Source of the DNA: Candidatus Falkowbacteria bacterium RIFOXYC2_FULL_47_12
Lineage (GTDB): Bacteria; Patescibacteriota; Patescibacteriia; Patescibacteriales; XYC2-FULL-47-12
Reading direction: 5' to 3'
Assembly: GCA_001778285.1 (NCBI GenBank)
Contig: MFGL01000040.1
Coordinates: 9,895-29,501, forward strand
Length of the DNA: 19,607 nt
Position numbers and translations under genes: made by a program. Shown here piece after piece: positions 13,949-19,607 of the stretch. The notes below the pieces were generated by a model. It searched no databases, was not told the origin of the DNA, and was given only the letters and a program-made list of their open reading frames with translations. Position 1 is the stretch's first letter; the number at the start of each line of letters is the position of its first letter.

Positions 13949-13996
13949 AGCTTCGGACTGTAAACATAAAAGGTTAAAATTTTCGAGCCACCCAAA
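13915..13996 (+). promoter_or_regulatory. antiterminator stem competing with the terminator
   Basis: TTTGGGTGGCTTGAA (13915-13929) pairs with TTCGAGCCACCCAAA (13982-13996): 15 pairs including one T-G. The right arm contains the whole left arm of the terminator (13988-13993), so the two folds exclude each other. Inside the stem is a small hairpin, CAGTCC (13935-13940) with GGACTG (13955-13960). Upstream, CCTCAGCC (13891-13898) can pair with GGCTTGAGG (13904-13912) within the Leu codons. Confidence 0.62.
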
Positions 13997-14009
13997 CGGG
14001 TGGTTTTTT
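13988..14009 (+). terminator. intrinsic terminator upstream of leuA
   Basis: CCACCC (13988-13993) pairs with GGGTGG (13998-14003) across loop AAAC, followed by six T. It lies 145 bases before the leuA ATG and would stop transcripts from the 13801 promoter unless the antiterminator forms. Confidence 0.8.
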
Positions 14010-14060
14010 AGTCGTTCTTTACAATAATGCTCATAATGGCTGACAGGAGTTTGTCGCGCT

Positions 14061-14083
14061 CCTTCCCCTTACCAAGGGGAAGG
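14061..14083. repeat. perfect palindrome between terminator and leuA
   Basis: CCTTCCCCTT (14061-14070) and AAGGGGAAGG (14074-14083) form a 10-pair hairpin with a three-base loop, followed by GTGAGGATGGGGTC. There is no T-tract on either side, so it is not a terminator. It resembles REP-like palindromes common in intergenic DNA of uncultured bacteria. Confidence 0.7.
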
Positions 14084-14154
14084 TGAGGATGGGGTCGGCA
14101 GGTTGCTATCAGTCATTATTGGCTGAATATTACTATAGAGAGGAAAACATTATC

Positions 14155-15693
14155 ATGAGCGACAAAATCATAATTTTTGACACGACGTTGCGGGATGGCG
14201 AGCAATCGCCCGGTTTCAGCATGAATTTGCAGGAAAAGTTGGAATTCGCGTTTCAATTGAAACGTCTCGGTGTTGACGTGATTGAAGCGGGATTCCCCAT
14301 CTCCTCCCCCGGAGATTTCGAATCCGTCAAAGCCATTGCCCAACAAGTGGACGGCCCCCAAATCTGCGGCTTGGCCCGCGCCATGGACAAGGACATTGAC
14401 CGTTGCTGGGAAGCGGTGCAGCATTCCAAGAATCCCCGCATTCATACGTTCATCGCCACCAGCCCCATTCACGTAGAAAAGAAACTGAAGAAAACCCAGC
14501 AGGAAGTTCGCGAGATCGCCGTCAACGCCGTCAAGCGCGCTAAGCAATATACGGATAACGTGGAATTTTCCACCGAAGACGCCGCGCGCACCGGGCGGGA
14601 TTACATCTGCGAAGTCGTGGAGGCCGTCATCGACGCGGGCGCGACGACGGTCAATATTCCCGACACTGTCGGCTATTCCAATCCCTGGGAATACGGCGCT
14701 TTGATCGAATATATTTTCGAAAAAGTTCCCAATGTCGGCCAGGCGATCATCAGCGTGCATTGCCATAACGACTTGGGATTGGCCGTAGCCAACTCGCTGG
14801 CCGCCGCGCGCATGGGCGCCCGCCAAATTGAATGCACCATCAACGGCATTGGCGAACGGGCGGGCAATGCTTCGTTGGAAGAAGTCGTGATGAACATCAA
14901 AACGCGCCGCAACTTCTTCCCGTTCCATACGGACGTCAACACGGAGCAGATTTATCCCGCCAGCCGACTGTTGACGCGATTCACCGGCATATCCGTCCAA
15001 CCCAACAAGGCCATTGTCGGCGCCAACGCCTTCGCCCACGAGGCGGGCATCCATCAGGACGGCGTTCTCAAGGAGCGCACCACCTACGAAATCATGTCGC
15101 CGCAGTCGGTAGGCCGGAGCGGCAATTCTATGGTTCTGGGCAAACATTCGGGCCGCCACGCCTTCGTCTCCCGCATGAAGGAGTTGGGCTTCGCTCTCGA
15201 CGACGCGGCGCTGGAAAAAGCCTTTGCGGCGTTCAAGAATTTGGCGGATTTGAAGAAAATCATTTTCGACGAAGATTTGCTAGTCATCGTCGACGAACAA
15301 TCCCGCGCTTCCGACTACGCCCGTTACAACCTCGAAGACATTTTCATCAGGATTGGCCAGGATAAAAAGCCCTCGGCCTCCATCCGCCTCCGCGTTGACG
15401 GCGACATTCTGGAAGGCAGCGGAACCGGCGACGGCGCCTTGGATGCGGCCTTTTCCGTCATCAAGAATCTGACGAACATGGAAGACGCCGTTCTGGTGGA
15501 TTACCACGTCGGTGCCGTAACGCGGGGGACCGATGCGCTCGCCTCGGTGAACATCACTATCAGCGCAGGCGGCCGCGAAGCCATCGGACGCGGAGCGGAT
15601 ACCGACGTCATTCGCGCCAGCATCAAGGCGTTCATTAACGCCATTAACCATTGTTGTTTTGAAAACGGTCAGGTTAAACCGACCGAAGTATAA
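14155..15693 (+). CDS. leuA: 2-isopropylmalate synthase
   Basis: A 512-residue, full-length LeuA that condenses acetyl-CoA with 2-oxoisovalerate, the first committed step of leucine synthesis. The catalytic TIM barrel has FDTTLRDGEQSPG (Arg13, Asp14), the metal ligands His202 and His204 in VHCHNDLGLAV, and GIGERAGNAS with Asn238. The linker has HEAGIHQDGVLK, and the C-terminal leucine-feedback domain is present (GDGALDAAFSVIKNL and GRGADTDVIRASIKAFINAIN). The ATG at 14155 has GAGAGG about 11 bases upstream; the in-frame GTG at 14083 falls in a palindrome and adds no family sequence. No other leucine genes are here. Codon use (more CCC, AAG and GCC) differs from the neighbours, suggesting acquisition from another phylum. 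Confidence 0.97.
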   Translation: MSDKIIIFDTTLRDGEQSPGFSMNLQEKLEFAFQLKRLGVDVIEAGFPISSPGDFESVKAIAQQVDGPQICGLARAMDKDIDRCWEAVQHSKNPRIHTFIATSPIHVEKKLKKTQQEVREIAVNAVKRAKQYTDNVEFSTEDAARTGRDYICEVVEAVIDAGATTVNIPDTVGYSNPWEYGALIEYIFEKVPNVGQAIISVHCHNDLGLAVANSLAAARMGARQIECTINGIGERAGNASLEEVVMNIKTRRNFFPFHTDVNTEQIYPASRLLTRFTGISVQPNKAIVGANAFAHEAGIHQDGVLKERTTYEIMSPQSVGRSGNSMVLGKHSGRHAFVSRMKELGFALDDAALEKAFAAFKNLADLKKIIFDEDLLVIVDEQSRASDYARYNLEDIFIRIGQDKKPSASIRLRVDGDILEGSGTGDGALDAAFSVIKNLTNMEDAVLVDYHVGAVTRGTDALASVNITISAGGREAIGRGADTDVIRASIKAFINAINHCCFENGQVKPTEV

Positions 15694-15710
15694 TTTTAGG
15701 TTATTCATGG

Positions 15711-15751
15711 GGGGGTGGGAAAGACAATGTAATTTATTTTCACCCCCTTTT
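15711..15751 (+). terminator. terminator of leuA
   Basis: GGGGGTG (15711-15717) pairs with CACCCCC (15741-15747), with extra AT pairs inside, and TTTT follows. Confidence 0.78.
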
Positions 15752-15763
15752 CATTTCGTTTAG

Positions 15764-15797
15764 TATTCGTATATTCGTAAATATTCGTAATTCGTAG
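15764..15797. repeat. short imperfect tandem repeat, ATTCGTA x4
   Basis: ATTCGTA begins at 15765, 15773, 15783 and 15790, the first three copies as TATTCGTA. The unit is seven to ten bases and the array lies just after the leuA terminator. Confidence 0.75.
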
Positions 15798-15816
15798 TGG
15801 TTTGTGGACAAACTAC

Positions 15817-15845
15817 TTGCATTTTTTTTAGTTATTTGTTAAGAT
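15817..15845 (+). promoter_or_regulatory. promoter of the 34-residue membrane protein (leaderless)
   Basis: TTGCAT (15817-15822), a 17-base spacer and TAAGAT (15840-15845). The ATG at 15854 lies eight bases later, matching the leaderless layout seen elsewhere in the window. Confidence 0.58.
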
Positions 15846-15853
15846 ATCCACAT

Positions 15854-15958
15854 ATGCATAAGACATTAACAAAAATTGCATTTTGGTTTAGCTTTTACTT
15901 TTATGGCTTTCGCCTGGCGGAAAGTGCAGTTCTTGGTGATGTTTTATCACAAAAATAA
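15854..15958 (+). CDS. 34-residue aromatic-rich membrane microprotein
   Basis: MHKTLTKIAFWFSFYFYGF begins a 34-codon frame with a basic start, an aromatic hydrophobic segment (residues 8-19) and a short tail ending LGDVLSQK. It is supported by a correctly placed promoter and by a strong terminator at 15984. It matches no family known to me. The 11-pair inverted repeat covering its last codons could instead make this a leader ORF or part of a small RNA. Confidence 0.5.
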   Translation: MHKTLTKIAFWFSFYFYGFRLAESAVLGDVLSQK

Positions 15959-15969
15959 ATAAAACATCA
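15937..15969 (+). other. perfect 11-base inverted repeat
   Basis: TGATGTTTTAT (15937-15947) and ATAAAACATCA (15959-15969) form a stem with an 11-base loop spanning the stop codon of the 34-residue ORF. It has no T-tract and sits 14 bases before the true terminator, so the RNA would end in two hairpins. Confidence 0.7.
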
Positions 15970-15983
15970 TTAGGGAAAACACT

Positions 15984-16022
15984 CTGACTTCCGCCGAACA
16001 GGCGGGAGTCAGTTTGTTTTTT
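15984..16022 (+). terminator. intrinsic terminator after the 34-residue ORF
   Basis: CTGACTTCCGCC (15984-15995) pairs with GGCGGGAGTCAG (16001-16012), twelve pairs with one T-G and loop GAACA, followed by TTTGTTTTTT. Confidence 0.88.
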
Positions 16023-16138
16023 GGTCTATTTGCGCCTTTTACTTTTTTTAAGTAGAAGTCCATAATAGGGCAAAAATTGTCCTAAAATAAAGGAGCTTCG
16101 CTCTTTACAACGTTTTTAAGAAGAGAGGATGCCACATT

Positions 16139-16531
16139 ATGAAGTTATTATTGTTTGATTTTCAAGATGTGAGGAAAGAAAAATATGCCCTTCTCACATT
16201 TAAAATTGTAGCAGTAAATAGAGAGACGGTAGTAAGGACAGTAACAATCAGCAAAAGCACAGATTTTGATGGTGTGATTTCTGTTCATCGCTACAGCATA
16301 CTACCTGCTTGTCTTGAAGCGATTGAAGTTGCTTCAGGACTGAGGTTAAAGTTGATTGACCTCTCAACTAAGAAGCAAGAAGATGATTTTTTTGTTGAGT
16401 TGACCGTACGTATAGACAGTCAATTTTTTGAGGGAGTAAAAAAAGACTGTTTATTTGGGTTGGCTTTCTTGGGAGCTTTGATAGAAGCAGTGAATTGCTC
16501 CCAAGAGCTACCAGATGAGCAAGTAGCGTAA
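16139..16531 (+). CDS. 130-residue hypothetical protein
   Basis: No family is recognised. The ATG at 16139 has GAGAGG about 12 bases upstream, similar to the site before leuA, and a leader with a small hairpin (AAAGGAGC/GCTCTTT near 16091-16107). A weak promoter, TTTACT-17-CATAAT (16038-16066), may precede it. The protein is soluble, with alternating strand-like stretches (KLLLFDFQDV, YALLTFKIVAVN, DDFFVELTVRID) and helices (ILPACLEAIEVASGL, GLAFLGALIEAVNCS), suggesting a small alpha/beta fold. It has three cysteines in no metal pattern. A 13-pair terminator follows, so it is a single-gene unit. Confidence 0.7.
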   Translation: MKLLLFDFQDVRKEKYALLTFKIVAVNRETVVRTVTISKSTDFDGVISVHRYSILPACLEAIEVASGLRLKLIDLSTKKQEDDFFVELTVRIDSQFFEGVKKDCLFGLAFLGALIEAVNCSQELPDEQVA

Positions 16532-16536
16532 TTATT

Positions 16537-16587
16537 GCGGAGTCCGTACACACATTCGCGTGTCGTACGGACTCCGCTCACTTTTTT
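16537..16587 (+). terminator. strong intrinsic terminator
   Basis: GCGGAGTCCGTAC (16537-16549) pairs perfectly with GTACGGACTCCGC (16565-16577), with extra inner pairing ACAC/GTGT. Six T follow after four bases. It ends the 16139 gene. Confidence 0.88.
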
Positions 16588-16593
16588 ATCATC

Positions 16594-16635
16594 TTGAGCG
16601 CAGACGAAAATTCAAAAGCGTTTCGTTGCTCTCAA
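16594..16635 (+). other. long imperfect hairpin, possible small RNA element
   Basis: TTGAG, GCA and ACGAAA on the left (16594-16609) pair with TTTCGT, TGC and CTCAA on the right (16621-16635), broken by one mismatch and one bulge. It lies between two terminators with no convincing gene. A transcript covering it would end at the terminator at 16662. I see no clear promoter. Confidence 0.4.
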
Positions 16636-16661
16636 AATGGTAAAAATTTGCGCGTTCGTTA

Positions 16662-16697
16662 GCCGGGTGCTGTGTGTAGCATCCGGCCTCTTTTTTT
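16662..16697 (+). terminator. intrinsic terminator before tRNA-Pro
   Basis: GCCGGGTGCT (16662-16671) pairs with AGCATCCGGC (16678-16687), ten pairs with one G-T, followed by CTCTTTTTTT. It lies 37 bases before the tRNA gene and ends whatever RNA includes the hairpin at 16594. Confidence 0.85.
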
Positions 16698-16734
16698 ATT
16701 TTTCGTATTATGGTAAGAATACAATAGTTATTTG

Positions 16735-16805
16735 CGGGCTGTGGTATAGTGGTAGTACACAAGGCTGGGGGTCTTGTAGTCCGGGTTCGATTCCCGGCAG
16801 CCCGA
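16735..16805 (+). tRNA. tRNA-Pro(GGG)
   Basis: The acceptor stem CGGGCTG (16735-16741) pairs with CAGCCCG (16798-16804), discriminator A16805. The anticodon stem CAAGG/TCTTG holds loop CTGGGGG, anticodon GGG at 16767-16769, which reads CCC/CCU proline codons. The T arm is CCGGG-TTCGATT-CCCGG. CCA is not encoded (CAAA follows). It is compact, with 71 bases and a four-base variable loop. Confidence 0.93.
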
Positions 16806-16847
16806 CAAACATTCGCAAAAAACAGGCTTTTGTGGTAGCATAAAAAC

Positions 16848-17801
16848 ATGTTGACCTACATTCTCTTCGTCATCGGTTTCGCGCTTTTAATCAAAGGCGC
16901 GGGCTACCTTGTGGAGGGCGCGTCAGCCGTGGGCAAGCGGCTGGGCCTGTCCTCGCTTTTCATCGGCTTAACCATTGTCGCTTTCGGCACCTCGGCGCCG
17001 GAACTCTTCGTGAACATCATCGCGAGCGTTAAAGGCAATGCCGACATCGCCATCGGCAACATCGTCGGCAGTAACATCATCAATATTTTGTTTATTTTGG
17101 GAATCGCCGCCATTATTTATCCGCTGAACGTGCATTTAAACACGACGCGCAAAGAAATCCCATTTAGTTTGCTGGCCGTAGTGGTGTTAGGATTGTTAGT
17201 CAATGATGGCCTGATTGACGGTTATAATTTTAATGTTTTGAGCCGCAGCGAGGGTCTGGTATTGCTGGGATTTTTCATCGTGTTCATGTACTACACGGTT
17301 GGCATCATGCGGGAGGGAAAATCCGGCGGCGTGGAAATCAAAGCGTACAACGCGTGGCTTGCTTGGCTGATGGTGGCCGGCGGTTTGGTAGGTCTGATGG
17401 TGGGCGCGAAATGGGTGGTTGACGGCGGCGTTGCCATCGCGCACAACTTCGGCTTGAGTGAAGCGCTCATCGGCTTGACGCTCGTGGCGGTCGGCACGTC
17501 ATTGCCGGAACTGGCTACGTCAGCCGTGGCCGCGTACAAAAGACAGCCGGACATTGCCATCGGCAATGTGGTCGGCTCCAACATTTTTAACATCTTTTGG
17601 ATTTTAGGCGTGAGCGCTTTTATCCGGCCGATAGAATTTTCTCCAGCTTTAAACTCTGATATTTTGGTTTTGACGGCGGTAACGATTTTGCTTCTGGTAG
17701 CAATTTACGTCGGCAAGCGGAATGTATTGCAGAAGTGGGAAGGCTACGGGTTTTTGTTATTATACATACTCTATGTCGCATTTTTGGTGTATAGAGGATA
17801 A
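16848..17801 (+). CDS. calcium/sodium antiporter, CaCA family (YrbG-like)
   Basis: A 317-residue membrane protein with about ten helices in two homologous halves. Each half has the alpha-repeat of this family: VAFGTSAPEL (44-53) with IAIGNIVGSNIINI (67-80), and VAVGTSLPEL (213-222) with IAIGNVVGSNIFNI (236-249). The Glu and Asn residues of these repeats form the ion site. It exchanges Ca2+ for Na+ or H+ across the inner membrane; ion choice cannot be read from sequence. The ATG at 16848 follows a possible -10, TAGCAT (16836-16841), by six bases, again a leaderless layout, although the -35 is weak. The next gene starts 11 bases after its stop. Confidence 0.95.
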   Translation: MLTYILFVIGFALLIKGAGYLVEGASAVGKRLGLSSLFIGLTIVAFGTSAPELFVNIIASVKGNADIAIGNIVGSNIINILFILGIAAIIYPLNVHLNTTRKEIPFSLLAVVVLGLLVNDGLIDGYNFNVLSRSEGLVLLGFFIVFMYYTVGIMREGKSGGVEIKAYNAWLAWLMVAGGLVGLMVGAKWVVDGGVAIAHNFGLSEALIGLTLVAVGTSLPELATSAVAAYKRQPDIAIGNVVGSNIFNIFWILGVSAFIRPIEFSPALNSDILVLTAVTILLLVAIYVGKRNVLQKWEGYGFLLLYILYVAFLVYRG

Positions 17802-17812
17802 AAATTAACAGT

Positions 17813-18400
17813 ATGGCGTTAAAAAAAATTACCCGCGCGGATATAGAAAAATTGCACCGTAGCGGCGTATTAAAAAAAGTCGGCACGGTTCAATTGGAAA
17901 GCGGCGAGAAGCTTGCCGGCGCGAAGTTTCGCGATTATTTGGCTGAAAAAGCAAAAAAATACCAAACGGTGACTGCGCTGACCGAAGCGATAAAAAAAGA
18001 AACCGCGCCGAGCCAGTGGCGTCAGCGCAAAAAAATTGCGGAAACGCTTCAGCCAAACATAACTGCGGCTTCAGCTGTCATAACGCAACACCGGCAGGAT
18101 ATTTTTGGTAAAGTGTTTGGCCGGCGGCGGGAGGAAAGAAAGCCATTGCCGTTTTATCGCCGCGCCAAAGCCGGTTCGTGGAATCCTCAAACCGGACGTT
18201 ACGAGGAGTCAGATATAAATCAGCGGCCGGGCATGATTGGCAGCCGTCCGAAAAACAGCAGTATCGGCCTGGGCAGCCGTCTGGAGCAGGCAAAAGGAGC
18301 ACGCACCAGCGCTTTGGACAGCGCTTCTTCAGCTTTAGGAATCGGCGAACAGCAGAGCGGTAGCGGGTTTCGGACGGCAGGCAGTAATATGAAGAAATAA
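17813..18400 (+). CDS. basic protein of 195 residues, unknown function
   Basis: No family is recognised. The N-terminal 110 residues are Lys/Arg-rich and helical (KKITRADIEKLHRSGVLKK, then AEKAKKYQTVTALTEAIKKE). The rest is low-complexity and probably disordered, rich in Gly, Ser, Arg and Gln (SRPKNSSIGLGSRLEQAKG, ALGIGEQQSGSGFRTAGS). It has no membrane segment, no signal peptide and no cysteines. High charge and a flexible tail suggest nucleic acid or ribosome contact, which is a guess. It is packed one base before adk and probably shares its operon. Confidence 0.72.
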   Translation: MALKKITRADIEKLHRSGVLKKVGTVQLESGEKLAGAKFRDYLAEKAKKYQTVTALTEAIKKETAPSQWRQRKKIAETLQPNITAASAVITQHRQDIFGKVFGRRREERKPLPFYRRAKAGSWNPQTGRYEESDINQRPGMIGSRPKNSSIGLGSRLEQAKGARTSALDSASSALGIGEQQSGSGFRTAGSNMKK

Positions 18401-18401
18401 T

Positions 18402-19022
18402 ATGACTAAACGAATTATTTGTTTGTTTGGCCCGCAGGGTTCGGGCAAGGGCACACAGGCAAAAATTTTAACCGCCCAACTCCATATCCCGCACATTTCA
18501 ACCGGTGATTTGTTTCGCGCGGCCATCGCCAGCCGCGCGGAACTGGGTAAACAGGTTGAAGGTATTTTAAATAAAGGCGAGCTCGTGTCTGACGAGCTGA
18601 CGTTTAACCTGCTCAAAGAGCGCATTTCGCAAAACGATTGTAAGGCCGGATTTATTTTGGATGGCTATCCGCGCACGCTCACGCAGGCGCAGCTGCTGGA
18701 TGATTTTATGAATGTTGACGTCGTCATTGTGTTGGAAATTTCCGATGCGGAATCGCTCAAGCGCCTGACGAATCGCCGGCAGGATAGCATAACCGGCGCC
18801 ATTTACAATCTCTACACCGTGCCGAAACCCCCAAAAGAAATTGAGCGCCGGCTCATCCAGCGTGCCGACGATACGGCCGAGGCCATAGAAAAACGGCTGA
18901 AAAAATATCATCAGCAAACCGAGCCGCTTTTTTTATACTATAAAAACAAAGTTATTCGCGTGAACGGCGAGCAGAGTATTGAAAGAGTGGCTGGAGATAT
19001 AGAACGGGCATTAGTATTATGA
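18402..19022 (+). CDS. adk: adenylate kinase
   Basis: A 206-residue nucleoside monophosphate kinase that interconverts ATP, ADP and AMP. The P-loop GPQGSGKGTQ is at 10-19, the AMP-binding STGDLFR at 33-39, ILDGYPRTLTQAQ at 85-97, and the lid region with RRQDSITG and RLIQRADDTAEAIEKRL at 125-166. The lid has no cysteines, so it is the zinc-free type. The pair adk-map usually follows secY in the ribosomal-protein spc operon; here the pair is kept but preceded by an unknown basic protein. Its TGA overlaps the map ATG by four bases (ATGA). Confidence 0.97.
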   Translation: MTKRIICLFGPQGSGKGTQAKILTAQLHIPHISTGDLFRAAIASRAELGKQVEGILNKGELVSDELTFNLLKERISQNDCKAGFILDGYPRTLTQAQLLDDFMNVDVVIVLEISDAESLKRLTNRRQDSITGAIYNLYTVPKPPKEIERRLIQRADDTAEAIEKRLKKYHQQTEPLFLYYKNKVIRVNGEQSIERVAGDIERALVL

Positions 19023-19607
19023 TAAAACTAAAGACACAAAAAGAAATAGAAACGCTGCGGGAGGGCGGGTTAATTTTGGGTACGATTTTGGAGGCGCTGG
19101 GCCATATGGCTGTGCCCGGAGCCAACACGGCTGATTTGGAAGCTGAGGCATTGCGCCGCATCAAAGAAGCGCATGGTCAGCCGGCGTTCAAAGGCTACAA
19201 AATCCGCAAAAGCGACAAAGGTTTCCCCAGCGCGCTGTGCGTATCGGTGAACGAGGATGTGGTGCACGGCGCGGCCGTGCCGGGAAAATTTTTGCAGGAC
19301 GGCGACATCGTCGGTTTGGATATCGGCATGAAGTACAAAGACTTCTATACTGATACGGCGGTTACCGTTGGCGTGGGTGAAATCAGCGCGGCCGCGCAGA
19401 AACTTTTAGCCGTCACGCAGGAATGCTTACAGCTCGGTATTCGGCAGGCCAAGCCGGACAACACCCTGCGCGACATCGCGCGCGCCATTCAGATAAACGC
19501 CGAGAGCAATCATTTCGGCGTGGTGCGCGAGCTTGTCGGCCACGGCGTCGGCTACGCCGTGCATGAGGAGCCGCAGGTGCCCAATTTTGACAGCGGGGAA
19601 AAAGAGG
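19019..19607 (+). CDS. map: methionine aminopeptidase type I (3' end outside window)
   Basis: The ATG at 19019 overlaps the adk stop as ATGA, which points to coupled translation. The visible 196 residues begin MIKLKTQKEIETLREGG and contain SALCVSVNEDVVHGAAVP, the metal ligands in GLDIGMKYKDFYTDTAVTV (two Asp) and the ligand His in LVGHGVGYAVHEEP. The last two ligands (Glu and Glu) lie beyond the window. It removes the initiator Met from new proteins. There is no N-terminal zinc-finger extension, so it is the short bacterial form. Confidence 0.96.
   Translation, partial: MIKLKTQKEIETLREGGLILGTILEALGHMAVPGANTADLEAEALRRIKEAHGQPAFKGYKIRKSDKGFPSALCVSVNEDVVHGAAVPGKFLQDGDIVGLDIGMKYKDFYTDTAVTVGVGEISAAAQKLLAVTQECLQLGIRQAKPDNTLRDIARAIQINAESNHFGVVRELVGHGVGYAVHEEPQVPNFDSGEKE

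Noticed and set aside
13918..14009. Known riboswitch class upstream of leuA
   Set aside because: The stem and inner hairpin do not match the consensus of any riboswitch I could recall; the Leu-rich ORF makes translation-based control the better idea.
14116..15159. Leftward 347-codon open frame
   Set aside because: It lies opposite leuA, has low-complexity Gly/Ala/Arg/Val composition and matches nothing, whereas leuA has every family motif.
16637..16843. Rightward 68-codon open frame
   Set aside because: It runs through the terminator at 16662 and the whole tRNA-Pro gene.
16589..16849. Leftward 86-codon open frame
   Set aside because: It contains the AAGNRTRTT string typical of frames read through a tRNA gene.
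1..19607. CRISPR array, insertion sequence, prophage or secretion island
   Set aside because: No regularly spaced repeats, transposase, integrase or phage structural genes are visible. The Cas4-like nuclease has no cas neighbours.

Overview
The window looks like a chromosome fragment of a Patescibacteria/Candidate Phyla Radiation-type bacterium, most likely Parcubacteria-like. This is inferred from compact gene packing, many short membrane proteins, an enlarged nucleoside diphosphate kinase, a DUF4349 protein, scattered housekeeping genes and a CofE-like ligase without its usual pathway. TGA is a normal stop (for example in adk), so the SR1/Gracilibacteria code with UGA as glycine is not in use.

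Layout. Positions 1-3020: the 3' part of gatA, whose stop codon shares a base with tRNA-Ser(GGA); a small membrane protein; two leftward membrane proteins; a small palindromic repeat; and a leftward tRNA-Ser(GCT). Positions 3188-7545: a 43-residue metallothionein-like protein, a DUF4349 membrane protein, a PD-(D/E)XK nuclease with four Fe-S-type cysteines, a CofE-like ligase overlapping a RibD/DHFR-type reductase, and mutM. Positions 7592-10037: a redox and metal block with a ferredoxin-reductase-like flavoprotein, a Mn-type superoxide dismutase, a short hypothetical protein and a ferritin-like/VIT1 fusion. Positions 10039-13798: recG, a single-domain response regulator, ndk, a 42-residue membrane protein and a coiled-coil protein. 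Positions 13801-15751: a consensus promoter, a leucine-rich 36-codon ORF, a terminator with a competing antiterminator, and a full-length leuA. Positions 15764-16700: AT-rich short repeats, a 34-residue membrane protein, an unknown 130-residue protein and several strong terminators. Positions 16735-19607: tRNA-Pro(GGG), a Ca2+/Na+-type antiporter, an unknown basic protein, adk and the start of map.

Two themes run through the window. First, in six places a good -35/-10 pair lies so close to the ATG (6 to 9 bases) that the mRNA should be leaderless or nearly so. Genes inside operons instead have Shine-Dalgarno sequences, overlaps or 1-base gaps. Second, the leuA locus has the architecture of a leucine attenuator: a Leu-rich leader ORF within the reach of mutually exclusive hairpins, upstream of a lone 2-isopropylmalate synthase gene. 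This is the most interesting candidate system here. A leucine-rich microprotein gene followed by a plain terminator is the main alternative reading.
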